DNA of 64,000 bases from Methanohalophilus levihalophilus (lineage in GTDB: Archaea > Halobacteriota > Methanosarcinia > Methanosarcinales > Methanosarcinaceae), in contig NZ_JAGGLK010000002.1 in assembly GCF_017874375.1 (NCBI RefSeq), positions 310,001-374,000 on the forward strand. Reading direction: 5' to 3'. Made by a program: the position numbers and the translations under genes. The notes below the pieces were generated by a model. That model searched no databases, had not been told where the DNA came from, and saw only the letters and a program-made list of their open reading frames with translations. The first letter of the stretch is position 1; each line of letters begins with the position of its first letter. Shown here in pieces: positions 1-7,379 of this stretch.

Positions 1-363
1 CATGGAGCTGCATATCCTGTCGACCGCCTCTTTTGATACGTATCCTTCAAAACGTGAGGCCTCCGTGCATGCATTTTCATCATCGAGTCCGTGCTGCTTA
101 AGCATCAGGCTTAAAATGCGATGCCTGTGTATCAGGAAGGTGGCGTACTCTTTTCCTCTTTCTGTAAGCCTGACTCCGCGGTAAGGGGTATGATCCGCAT
201 ATCCTGAAGATGAAAGTTCAGCTATTGTTTTGGTAATTGTGGAAGGATCGACTTTGAAGTGCTCGGAGATTTCATTGGTGCGAACTCTTGCGTCTTTCTG
301 GTAAAGGTACTTGACATAATCTATTTTCCTTGGTGAAAGCTCAAGCCCTGTTATCTCTTCCAT
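1..363 (-). CDS. DtxR/MntR-family metal-dependent transcriptional regulator (3' end outside window)
   Basis: The frame is open for 121 codons from an ATG at 363 to the window edge, so the C-terminus is missing. Residues about 5-65 form a winged helix-turn-helix (PSTITKTIAELSSSGY then YRGVRLTERG), followed by the dimerisation helix rich in His/Arg (FLIHRHRILSLML) and a CTEASRFEGYVSKE segment typical of the metal-binding domain of this family. Such proteins repress metal-uptake or metal-response genes when loaded with Fe(II) or Mn(II). It lies 42 bases after the MgtC-like gene on the same strand, so the two are probably co-transcribed; which metal it senses cannot be told. Confidence 0.85.
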   Translation of the reverse strand, partial: MEEITGLELSPRKIDYVKYLYQKDARVRTNEISEHFKVDPSTITKTIAELSSSGYADHTPYRGVRLTERGKEYATFLIHRHRILSLMLKQHGLDDENACTEASRFEGYVSKEAVDRICSSM

Positions 364-405
364 GCAGGAGAGTAGATGCAGGTGTTTATTTAAGGCTTTT
401 GAAAA

Positions 406-1629
406 TCAGAAGCTTATATTTCCTGCAAAAGACATCCATGCAAAAAGCGCTGCGATTCCCACAGCTGCAAGGATAAGCAACCCCAATCTGCTTTTTCTTT
501 CAAGTTCCGGGGTTCCCACCATGCGGATAAGAACTATCTTGTTTAGTATGCTGATAATTCCTGCAATAACTGCGATCTGCGCCGCGGTAGCGTAGGAGAG
601 ACTTCCGTTTACCGCCAATGCTGCCAGTGAAGCTGTAACTGCTGAACTGCTGACGACTCCGCCGATGGCAAGGGCATATACGCCATAAATTCCAGCGTAC
701 TCACTTGCGAAAGTGCCTATTAGCTGAAGTCCCAGGAAAATAATGCCGAATTCAAAGGCAGGCTTCAGGGCAAAGGGTGATTTAAGTTCCAGCTGCTCGG
801 TGACATTCCCATCCTTGTTGTTTCCCAGAATAAAAAGTGCTGCCAGAGCAATTCCCATAAGGATATGTGGAGGTGCCATGAAATATGCAGTTCTGCCGCT
901 TGTGTCAACAATAAATGCAATGACAAGATTGCTTATGAGCATTGAAAGGGTGGCAAGCAATACTCCCTTGTAAAAAGAGTTTATAAGACCTGTTTTTTCC
1001 TTTGCAAGCCCTGAAAGTGCAGCGACTGTTGCATCACTGCTGACAAATCCTCCCAAAAGTCCGGAGTAAGCAATTCCGCCTTCGGTTCCTACGCGCCTTA
1101 GCGAAAGATAGCTGACAAAACCAATGAACATCACCAGAACGATGATAAAGATGGTTGATTTCAGGTTTATGATTCCCCAAACAGGTTCGGACGGAACAAG
1201 AGGATACAGGATGAATGCAACTGCAAGAAATCGCAATGCACTCAGTAATTCATCGTCAGTAAGCTTTTGCGCAAAGGAGTGCAATGGACGTTTTTCGACG
1301 AGCAGGAATGTAATAATTACTCCGGTAATAATGGCAAAAAGGTAGTAACTATTAGCCACGAGAATACCCAGCAGGAATGTACAGTAGAGAGCAATTACAT
1401 TTGTCAGTCCAAGTCTTCCCCGAAGGGTGTAGGTACGGTAGATTAAAGCTACTCCGCAGAGGACGATGAGGACTGCTGCAATCAGGAGTATATTAAAACC
1501 TATAATAGTTCCCACAAATGTTGCAAGCATTCCGCTGACACAGGCAATGGCAAATGTCCGGACTCCTGCAAAAACCTCATGATCAGCTTTCCGGTGCTCT
1601 CGCTCAACACCTATCAGTATTCCTATCAT
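406..1629 (-). CDS. MgtC/SapB-family membrane protein with DUF4010 domain
   Basis: This is a polytopic membrane protein of about 407 residues. It opens with the MgtC signature (IGILIGVERE) and continues with many hydrophobic helices, then a DUF4010-type half (GLLGGFVSSDATVAALSGLA). Family members are linked to Mg2+ or acid stress, but no transport activity is proven for this type. The first ATG is at 1629, yet the upstream frame keeps coding character back to about 1677 (IDPILSDFLQKLVLSL, as expected for the first MgtC helix). That stretch holds no ATG, GTG or TTG, and an ATT at 1677 is the best candidate, so the true start is uncertain. The gene sits between the ferritin-like and DtxR genes. 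Confidence 0.8.
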   Translation of the reverse strand: MIGILIGVEREHRKADHEVFAGVRTFAIACVSGMLATFVGTIIGFNILLIAAVLIVLCGVALIYRTYTLRGRLGLTNVIALYCTFLLGILVANSYYLFAIITGVIITFLLVEKRPLHSFAQKLTDDELLSALRFLAVAFILYPLVPSEPVWGIINLKSTIFIIVLVMFIGFVSYLSLRRVGTEGGIAYSGLLGGFVSSDATVAALSGLAKEKTGLINSFYKGVLLATLSMLISNLVIAFIVDTSGRTAYFMAPPHILMGIALAALFILGNNKDGNVTEQLELKSPFALKPAFEFGIIFLGLQLIGTFASEYAGIYGVYALAIGGVVSSSAVTASLAALAVNGSLSYATAAQIAVIAGIISILNKIVLIRMVGTPELERKSRLGLLILAAVGIAALFAWMSFAGNISF

Positions 1630-1729
1630 GAGAGACAGGACTAATTTCTGTAAAAAATCTGAAAGTATCGGGTCAATTCCCGACAGTAGACTTTCCGTTT
1701 TTCCAACTCCTTAAAGGAAAAGGACCATC

Positions 1730-2014
1730 TCAACTGAGAATATCTTCTTCAACTTCCTTCTTCCCGGCTTCCAGTTCCTCTACCTGTTCTTCATCCATGC
1801 GAAGAAGCATTGTCTGGAATTCGCCGACATGGGTCTTTTCTTCTTTTGCAATATCCAGCAAGACGGCTTTAATTTCATCACTGGATGACAGCTCTGCCAT
1901 CTGCTCATAAAGGTTGATGGCATCAAGCTCAGCAATTACACCTGCACGTAATATCTCCTTATCAATGTTTTCTTTGCTGACACTGGCAAGGTTTATAGGT
2001 ATTTTAGATAACAT
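1730..2014 (-). CDS. Stand-alone encapsulin-type ferritin-like protein
   Basis: The 94-residue protein has the ferritin-like half-site AELDAINLYEQMAE (Glu ligand) and EEKTHVGEFQ (ExxH ligands). It closely resembles the N-terminal ferritin-like domain that is fused to the encapsulin shell in Pyrococcus and related archaea, including the following MDEEQVEELEAGKKEV stretch. Half-site proteins of this kind dimerise to build a di-iron ferroxidase centre. No shell protein is encoded in this window. A GGAGGG Shine-Dalgarno lies just before the ATG and a TATA-like element about 20 bases further up. It probably leads the transcript that continues into the MgtC-like gene. Confidence 0.8.
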   Translation of the reverse strand: MLSKIPINLASVSKENIDKEILRAGVIAELDAINLYEQMAELSSSDEIKAVLLDIAKEEKTHVGEFQTMLLRMDEEQVEELEAGKKEVEEDILS

Positions 2015-2124
2015 GTAGTACCCTCCGACTTAAAAATATGAAATTGCTGGGATATATTCTTTTTCCGGTTTGTTGCAGCAATCCTTTTACCAAACAAAAT
2101 CTATCTCAATAAGGGGTAATTTGT

Positions 2125-3537
2125 ATGATTATCGAGCAGGTATTCACAAAAGGACTGGCTCATAGTTCCTATTTACTTGGAGGTACGACAAACTGTGCTA
2201 TCGTCGATCCTCGAAGGGATGCAGATATTTACATCTCGCTGGCTGAGGAAGAGGGGTTGAATATAACCCACATCCTTGAAACTCATCTCCATGCTGACTT
2301 TATTTCCGGGCATATGGATCTGGTGGAAAAAACCGGTGCCCAAATTTATGCTCCGGCTTCTGCAAACTGTGATTTTGAGTATGTTGCACTTTCCGAAGGC
2401 GACGAAATCCATATTGATGACATGACCCTGAGAATAATTGAAACTCCGGGACATACTCCGGAACACATCAGCTACATTGTTACGGATACTTCCAGAGGCA
2501 GTGATCCTGTGGGAGTTTTTTGTGGTGATACCCTTTTTGTGGGAGATGTAGGCAGGCCGGATTTATTTCCCGGTCGTGCAGAGGAACTCGCAGGAAAACT
2601 TTACTCAAGTCTTCATGACAAACTCATGAAATTGCCCGATTTCTGCGAAGTATATCCGGCTCATGGAGCAGGTTCCCTTTGCGGGAGGGCTATGGCTTCA
2701 AAACGTACGAGCACAATCGGTTACGAGAAGAAATACAACTATGCCCTAAATCTGGACAAAGAGTCTTTCATAGAATCGTTGACAAAAGGTATGCCTGATG
2801 CTCCTGATCATTTCAGCCGGTGTAGCGAGATAAACCGGAACGGGCCAGCAGCCCTCTCTGCTTATCCGGATGTCGAAAGTCTCAATCCGAAACAATTCCG
2901 TGAATTATCCCTAGACTCTTCCACAATCGTGCTGGATGTCCGCAGTTTTGGAGCATTTGGCGGAGAACACATCCCCGGTGCGTTCAATATTGATCTGGCA
3001 AGCAATTTTTCCATGTGGGCCGGCTGGCTCCTGCCTCCGGACAGGGATATTCTTCTGGTAGCAGATGACTATAATCAGATTACTGAAGCTTCGGTTTTAT
3101 TACATAGGGTCGGGCTTGACCGGATCAGGGGATATCTCAAGGGTGGCATGTTTGCATGGTCCATGGCAGGTTTTCCATGCTCTCACGTAACGATGCTCAG
3201 TGCGGAAGAACTCCATTCAATGTCCAGAGAAGCCGGGGAATTTGTGCTTGTGGATGTACGTGACCCGACGGAATACTCATCGTTCCATATTGAGACCTCA
3301 ATCAATATCCATCTCCCGGATCTTAGATCCCGCTGTGCTGAACTGGATCCCGAAAGTCCGACAGTTCTTATTTGCGGGAGTGGACAGCGTTCAGGCATGG
3401 GTGCAAGCATACTGATGCAACATGGTTTTTCCGATGTGTACAATGTTGCAGGAGGAATGACTGGCTATAATGCAAGAGGTTTCGGGCCGGAATGCAGCAT
3501 GTGTGCACTTCCATGGTCTTCACGGTTGGGGAAATGA
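2125..3537 (+). CDS. MBL-fold hydrolase fused to two rhodanese domains (persulfide dioxygenase-like)
   Basis: Residues about 1-230 are a metallo-beta-lactamase domain of the ETHE1/persulfide dioxygenase type (THLHADFISGH metal motif, GDTLFVGDVGRPDL, YPAHGAGSLCG). Two rhodanese domains follow. The first (about 270-355) lacks the catalytic Cys at its loop (LLVADDYNQ) and looks structural. The second (about 375-460) has it (VLICGSGQRSGMG). Known relatives oxidise glutathione or protein persulfide, with the rhodanese handing over sulfane sulfur; methanogens use other low-molecular-weight thiols, so the substrate is unknown. The gene is monocistronic, divergent from the ferritin-like gene, and its stop lies one base from the end of the convergent MBL gene. 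Confidence 0.85.
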   Translation: MIIEQVFTKGLAHSSYLLGGTTNCAIVDPRRDADIYISLAEEEGLNITHILETHLHADFISGHMDLVEKTGAQIYAPASANCDFEYVALSEGDEIHIDDMTLRIIETPGHTPEHISYIVTDTSRGSDPVGVFCGDTLFVGDVGRPDLFPGRAEELAGKLYSSLHDKLMKLPDFCEVYPAHGAGSLCGRAMASKRTSTIGYEKKYNYALNLDKESFIESLTKGMPDAPDHFSRCSEINRNGPAALSAYPDVESLNPKQFRELSLDSSTIVLDVRSFGAFGGEHIPGAFNIDLASNFSMWAGWLLPPDRDILLVADDYNQITEASVLLHRVGLDRIRGYLKGGMFAWSMAGFPCSHVTMLSAEELHSMSREAGEFVLVDVRDPTEYSSFHIETSINIHLPDLRSRCAELDPESPTVLICGSGQRSGMGASILMQHGFSDVYNVAGGMTGYNARGFGPECSMCALPWSSRLGK

Positions 3538-3538
3538 A

Positions 3539-4198
3539 TCAGAAATCGATGGAGTATCCGGAAAAAATAGGAATGTACCTGTCACCATAAAGAGCTTGCA
3601 ATTCTTCCATTCTCCGGGTGCAATGGCCGGCAGCAATGTACTGGATATCCTCAAGCATTTCCATTTCTTCCAGTGAGTGCAATCCGCCGATAATTCCAAT
3701 AACTTTTCCATAAGAAGAAGCATTCTCCAGAATCGGCCCGATTCCGGGATGAGCACATCCGGTTACAACAAAAAATCCCGTATTTCCTCTTACTATCAGG
3801 GATTGTTCGGGAGGTTTTATCCCAAGTTCTCCACTGCTGTAAATTCCCTGCATTATTTCGCAGGAATCCGTAATTTCAACAACTTCAGCATATCTGGATA
3901 TTTCAGACTTCAAATTCTGTGGAAAGGACGAAGGGACATAAACTTTCAGGTTCCTGGCAGCATGAAGGATGTGGGATAAACCACCAATGTGATCCCAGTG
4001 ATGGTGGGACAATACAAGAATGTCGATGGTTTCAGGGTCGATTTCCAGTTGGCCAAGATTATCCAGCACTGCCTGTCCATCCCACCCAGTGTCAAAAAGT
4101 ACTTTTTTGTCTTCCTGTTCAACCAGACAGGAAAACCCCCACCCGCTCTGCAGGCTTCCATTTGTTTTGTTGTCGTAAACAACGGTTAACCGGGGCAT
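3539..4198 (-). CDS. MBL-fold metallo-hydrolase, dihydropterin-6-yl-methyl-RFAP synthase-like
   Basis: The 219-residue metallo-beta-lactamase protein has the HHHWDHIGGL metal-binding motif near residue 65 and the N-terminal layout (VVYDNKT ... GWGFSCLVE ... VLFDTG) of the subfamily containing the methanopterin-pathway enzyme that joins dihydropterin to beta-ribofuranosylaminobenzene phosphate. The later conserved His occurs in VTGCAHPGI and GGLHSLE. It is the last gene of the six-gene operon and its ATG overlaps the upstream stop as TAATG. Given that ORP-like context, a role in methanopterin synthesis is only one option. Confidence 0.75.
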   Translation of the reverse strand: MPRLTVVYDNKTNGSLQSGWGFSCLVEQEDKKVLFDTGWDGQAVLDNLGQLEIDPETIDILVLSHHHWDHIGGLSHILHAARNLKVYVPSSFPQNLKSEISRYAEVVEITDSCEIMQGIYSSGELGIKPPEQSLIVRGNTGFFVVTGCAHPGIGPILENASSYGKVIGIIGGLHSLEEMEMLEDIQYIAAGHCTRRMEELQALYGDRYIPIFSGYSIDF

Positions 4199-4770
4199 TA
4201 ATCCTCCAGCCCGAATTTTTTCTTTCGGTAATATCCGGAGTAAATTGCACCTGCCGGGTTATGTGCAAGCACCCTGTCTTTCACTATCAAGGTGGTAACC
4301 GGAGCCTCACTGTTTCGGGTAAATATGATGTCATGACCCATGCAAAGTCCTACAATAATGTTTAGATCTGTTTGTTTTTCATTGAGGAGCATTGCCTGAG
4401 CCTTTGGGTTGCAGGTTGCTTCAAAATTTTCCGATTTCATCTTTTCAAGATTATACTCCTCTTTCGGAATTCCGCATACTTTGCAGCACACGGAGAATAT
4501 GTCAAAATCCTTTTCGAGTACCTTTGCTATAATTCCGGCTTCTTCAGAGAGGCCAACACAGAATGCAAGTCCTATTCGTCTGTAACCCATCTCTTTGGCA
4601 AAAATCAGTAGTTCTTCAATTCGGTTTTTTTTCATGTAATAGCGCGCTTCAATTGCAGATGCAATTTTCATGATTTTCAGTTCATCATCCTGATAACCAA
4701 GTGTTTCGATGATGTTGGTACAATCTTTTCCGTTCCTGCATTCCTTTTTGATACATGAAGCGCATTTCAT
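4198..4770 (-). CDS. DUF1847 putative metal-binding protein
   Basis: The 190-residue protein begins with a Cys-rich segment (CASCIKKECRNGKDC) and has further cysteines in GLAFCVGLSEE, VCCKVCGIPKEE and CNPKAQA, and in VGLCMGHD. This arrangement is typical of DUF1847 proteins, which probably bind a metal or Fe-S cluster. The function is unknown. The start ATG overlaps the stop of the upstream MinD-like gene (ATGA), so the two are translationally coupled. DUF1847 genes are found with MinD-ferredoxin ATPases in other anaerobes, which fits cluster or metal handling in the same complex. Confidence 0.8.
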   Translation of the reverse strand: MKCASCIKKECRNGKDCTNIIETLGYQDDELKIMKIASAIEARYYMKKNRIEELLIFAKEMGYRRIGLAFCVGLSEEAGIIAKVLEKDFDIFSVCCKVCGIPKEEYNLEKMKSENFEATCNPKAQAMLLNEKQTDLNIIVGLCMGHDIIFTRNSEAPVTTLIVKDRVLAHNPAGAIYSGYYRKKKFGLED

Positions 4771-5633
4771 AATCCGGCTTCCTCTTTTATCGTATTCCAG
4801 ATCTGTTTAATATTGGAAGAGAAAGTATTTGAAGCATATTCAACGACGGTCTTTCCCTCAATCATTGCTTCAGTCGGGGTTTTATCAAATGGCAGTTTTC
4901 CCACAACGGTGGCACCGCACAAGTCGCATTTCTCTTCGATTTTCCTTACGTTCGCTTCGTTTAGATCGGATTTATTAATGCAAACAAAAGCAGGTATCCT
5001 GAAATGTGAGGCAACTTCCAGCACCCTTCCAAGATCATGAATGCCTGATATTGTGGGCTCCGTAACTACAAATGCAGCATCCGCTCCTGTGAGTGTTGCT
5101 ATCACGGAACAGCCGGTTCCCGGTGGACCGTCTATGATTATCAGATCCGAATCATCTTCTTCTGCCATCCTGATTGCCAGTTCCCGCACCATTGTTACCA
5201 GTTTTCCGCTGGCTTCTTCACCGATTCCCAGTTTTGCGTGTGCCATCGGTCCAAATCTTGTTCCGGACTCATATGCTTCTCCGGCTTTTTCAATTTGCAT
5301 TTTAATTGCATTGACCGGGCAAACATATTCACAAACCCCGCATCCTTCACATCTGTAACCTTCGACGGTGAAATTTTCCTCAATGGCTCCGAAACGGCAG
5401 CTTTCCCTGCATAGGTTGCATTTCATGCACAGCGTGGGTTCAATGGATGCTGTTGGAAGGGCATAAAAATCGTGTTTCTTCAGGATTTCAGGTTTAAGGA
5501 CAAGGTGCATATTGCTGGCATCAACATCGCAATCCGCAATAATCGCCTTCTTTGCCAGTGATACAAAGGCGGCGGCAATGGTAGTTTTACCAGTTCCACC
5601 TTTCCCGCTAATGACGGCCAGTTGTTTCAACAA
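4767..5633 (-). CDS. MinD-type ATPase with 2x[4Fe-4S] ferredoxin insert (B copy)
   Basis: This is a P-loop SIMIBI ATPase of about 288 residues. The deviant Walker A is GKGGTGKTTIAAAF (residues about 10-22). An inserted double ferredoxin domain follows (CMKCNLCRESC and CEGCGVCEYVC, about residues 67-110), then the switch motif IIIDGPPGTGCSV. Paired ATPases of this kind occur in ORP clusters of sulfate reducers and are thought to help assemble or insert a metal cluster. It overlaps the A copy by 7 bases and the DUF1847 gene by 4, so expression is coupled. It differs from the A copy enough to be an old duplication, suggesting a heterodimer. Confidence 0.85.
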   Translation of the reverse strand: MLKQLAVISGKGGTGKTTIAAAFVSLAKKAIIADCDVDASNMHLVLKPEILKKHDFYALPTASIEPTLCMKCNLCRESCRFGAIEENFTVEGYRCEGCGVCEYVCPVNAIKMQIEKAGEAYESGTRFGPMAHAKLGIGEEASGKLVTMVRELAIRMAEEDDSDLIIIDGPPGTGCSVIATLTGADAAFVVTEPTISGIHDLGRVLEVASHFRIPAFVCINKSDLNEANVRKIEEKCDLCGATVVGKLPFDKTPTEAMIEGKTVVEYASNTFSSNIKQIWNTIKEEAGL

Positions 5634-6457
5634 ACCACCTCCCGGATTTGATCATGCATTTCCTGAAATTTCTTTTTCCATTCCGGCATTTCCTCGACGA
5701 AAGGTATACCTCTGGAATAAAGTTCGGCAATCCTGCGATCATAAGGTATCCGTAGCAATATGGGGATGTCTTGGCTTTGGCAGAATATTTCAATTTCCTT
5801 ATATCCGCCTGATTCCCTGTTGATAATAACTCCTGTTGGGATCTTCAATTCTTTTGTGACTTCTGTCGTTAGCCTGAGATCATGGAGTCCGAATGGAGTT
5901 GGCTCAGCGACAAGAACGCAATAATCTACATTTTCGAGGGTTGATATCAACGGGCATGCCGTTCCCGGGGGCGCGTCGAGAATTACATCTTCATCTTTGG
6001 CATGAGTTTTTAGTTGCCTTATAAGGGGTGATGCCATCGACTCGCCTATGGAAAGTGTTCCCTGGTAGAAATCCATGGTATTCGATGCCGCACTTTCAAC
6101 AATGCCAATGCTTCGTCTCTTTTCAACAATTGCATCTTCAGGGCACACGAGTTTACATCCACCGCAACCATGGCACAGGGATGGGAAGAACAATATTTTC
6201 TCCGGAAGGGATGCAAGTGCGTTGAACTTACAAAATTCGGCACATGCATTACAATGAGTACAGGCGTCCTCATTAATTTCCGGTATCAAAATGATGGCGT
6301 CTTCTAATTTTTCCAGCGGGTACTGCAGGAAAAGGTTGGCGTTTGGCTCCTCAACATCACAGTCAAAAAGCTGTATTTCCTGCATTGATAGTGCAAGATT
6401 CACAGCAATTGTGGTTTTCCCGGTGCCACCTTTTCCGCTTGCAACAGCAATCTTCAT
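5627..6457 (-). CDS. MinD-type ATPase with 2x[4Fe-4S] ferredoxin insert (A copy)
   Basis: The 276-residue P-loop ATPase carries deviant Walker A ASGKGGTGKTTIAV at its N-terminus. The inserted pair of [4Fe-4S] motifs is CTHCNACAEFC and CHGCGGCKLVC (about residues 68-105). The Walker B/switch region is ILDAPPGTACPL. It is paralogous to the adjacent B copy and lies 8 bases after the second NifX-like gene. The combination of nucleotide-dependent switching with two Fe-S clusters suits delivery or reductive loading of a metal cofactor; the client is unknown. Confidence 0.85.
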   Translation of the reverse strand: MKIAVASGKGGTGKTTIAVNLALSMQEIQLFDCDVEEPNANLFLQYPLEKLEDAIILIPEINEDACTHCNACAEFCKFNALASLPEKILFFPSLCHGCGGCKLVCPEDAIVEKRRSIGIVESAASNTMDFYQGTLSIGESMASPLIRQLKTHAKDEDVILDAPPGTACPLISTLENVDYCVLVAEPTPFGLHDLRLTTEVTKELKIPTGVIINRESGGYKEIEIFCQSQDIPILLRIPYDRRIAELYSRGIPFVEEMPEWKKKFQEMHDQIREVVC

Positions 6458-6465
6458 GTTGGAAC

Positions 6466-6828
6466 TCAGTTGTGGTCATGTCCCTGGCAGGCATTATTCA
6501 TGCTGGCCTTTTCGAGCTTACCATCTTTCCAGGCATTAACAGTATCAGCGACAGATCCAGTTGCGCCGGCATAAACTTCAATTCCGTAGCTTTCAAAAAG
6601 CTGTATTGCTTTCCTTCCAAGTCCTCCACAAAGCATGATGTCCACACCTTGTTTTGAGAGTTGTTCAGGAGGAACGCCTACCCCGCCCATATGCTCGCTG
6701 GTATTCGGGACGATTTCGACTTCCCCGGTTTCACTGTTTACGATTGTAAAGTAGGGTACTTTCCCGAAATGTTGTCCGACTGCAGCTTCAAGTCCTTCCT
6801 GTCCACTTGAGGGTATGCATAATCTCAT
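6466..6828 (-). CDS. NifX/NafY-like dinitrogenase cofactor-binding family protein (second copy)
   Basis: The 120-residue protein of the NifX/NifB-C-terminal fold starts at MRLCIPSSG, chosen because GGAGG lies 7 bases upstream of the ATG at 6828. Conserved features are the QHFGKVPYFTIV segment, GGVGVPPEQL and LCGGLGRKAIQLFE. It ends in a His/Cys tail (NNACQGHDHN) that could bind metal. Relatives bind FeMo-co precursors or, in orange protein, a Mo-Cu-S cluster. No nitrogenase structural genes are nearby. It is one base from the stop of the first NifX-like gene. Confidence 0.85.
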   Translation of the reverse strand: MRLCIPSSGQEGLEAAVGQHFGKVPYFTIVNSETGEVEIVPNTSEHMGGVGVPPEQLSKQGVDIMLCGGLGRKAIQLFESYGIEVYAGATGSVADTVNAWKDGKLEKASMNNACQGHDHN

Positions 6829-6829
6829 T

Positions 6830-7249
6830 TTATTGCCTCCCTTGCATGTCATTGCCTCGATTCTGTCTACCCTGGCCCATTCCACGTCCCATTCCGGCAT
6901 GAGCTGCTGAATTTGGTTCTGAAAGTACCTGGAGTTCTCCTGCATTGTACATTTTCACGGCTTCTTCAACTGTGTTTCCTTCTAGTTCAAACACATTGAT
7001 CCCGGCGGTTGACAAGACCTGATGTGCGTTTGGTCCAATGTTTCCCGTAAGCAGTACGTTTGCATTCTGTCTCACAATTTCCTGTGCTGCCTGAATCCCG
7101 GCACCACCGGTTGCTGAAATTGCCGGGTTTCTGAAAGCTCTGGCATTCATATTCTCGGAATCTACAATTACAAAATAATTGCACCTCCCAAAGCGTAGAT
7201 CAACATTTGAGGTAAGTTCCTCTCCTGATGATGGTATACATATATTCAT
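6830..7249 (-). CDS. NifX/NafY-like dinitrogenase cofactor-binding family protein (first copy)
   Basis: The 139-residue protein of the same fold starts at MNICIPSSGEEL. The ATG at 7249 follows a GGTGAA element; an upstream in-frame start at 7300 would include an unconserved leader. Conserved segments are LRFGRCNYFVIVD, GGAGIQAAQEIV and LLTGNIGPNAHQVL. The C-terminus is Gly/Met/Arg-rich (AGMGRGMGQGRQNRG), unlike its paralogue. It is the promoter-proximal gene of the six-gene operon, with a conspicuous inverted-repeat element upstream. A cofactor-carrier or chaperone role is inferred from the family. Confidence 0.83.
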   Translation of the reverse strand: MNICIPSSGEELTSNVDLRFGRCNYFVIVDSENMNARAFRNPAISATGGAGIQAAQEIVRQNANVLLTGNIGPNAHQVLSTAGINVFELEGNTVEEAVKMYNAGELQVLSEPNSAAHAGMGRGMGQGRQNRGNDMQGRQ

Positions 7250-7267
7250 ACAATTCACCAAATTTAC

Positions 7268-7328
7268 CTCATAAGAGTTAATGTATATAAAAGTTTCCAA
7301 AACACTATTATAATTAAGCTCTTATGAG
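7268..7328. promoter_or_regulatory. Pair of inverted 10-bp elements in the divergent ORP-like/uppP promoter
   Basis: CTCATAAGAG at 7268-7277 recurs as its exact reverse complement CTCTTATGAG at 7319-7328, and the match extends loosely into AT-rich flanks (TTA before, TTAA after). The elements lie 51 bases apart, about five helical turns, between the NifX-like operon (minus) and uppP (plus). A TATA-like stretch (TTTATATAC) lies at 7350-7358 on the plus side. The layout suggests a regulator binding both sites to control both transcripts. The regulator is unknown. Confidence 0.6.
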
Positions 7329-7379
7329 ATAAAACAAATTTTACTTTTGTTTATATACCTGGAATGCCTATCTCATGCT

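Noticed and set aside
1613-1708. A short TTG-started leader frame ending in TAG before the MgtC-like gene
   Set aside because: The AAGGAG element overlaps the TTG directly, leaving no spacing, the peptide has no conserved features, and the MgtC frame itself has better coding character there.
1730-2014. An encapsulin nanocompartment operon
   Set aside because: Only the ferritin-like half is present and no shell-protein gene lies next to it.
3539-7249. A nitrogenase accessory cluster
   Set aside because: NifX-like proteins alone do not indicate nitrogen fixation; no nifH, nifD, nifK, nifE or nifN genes are present and the gene mix matches ORP-type clusters better.
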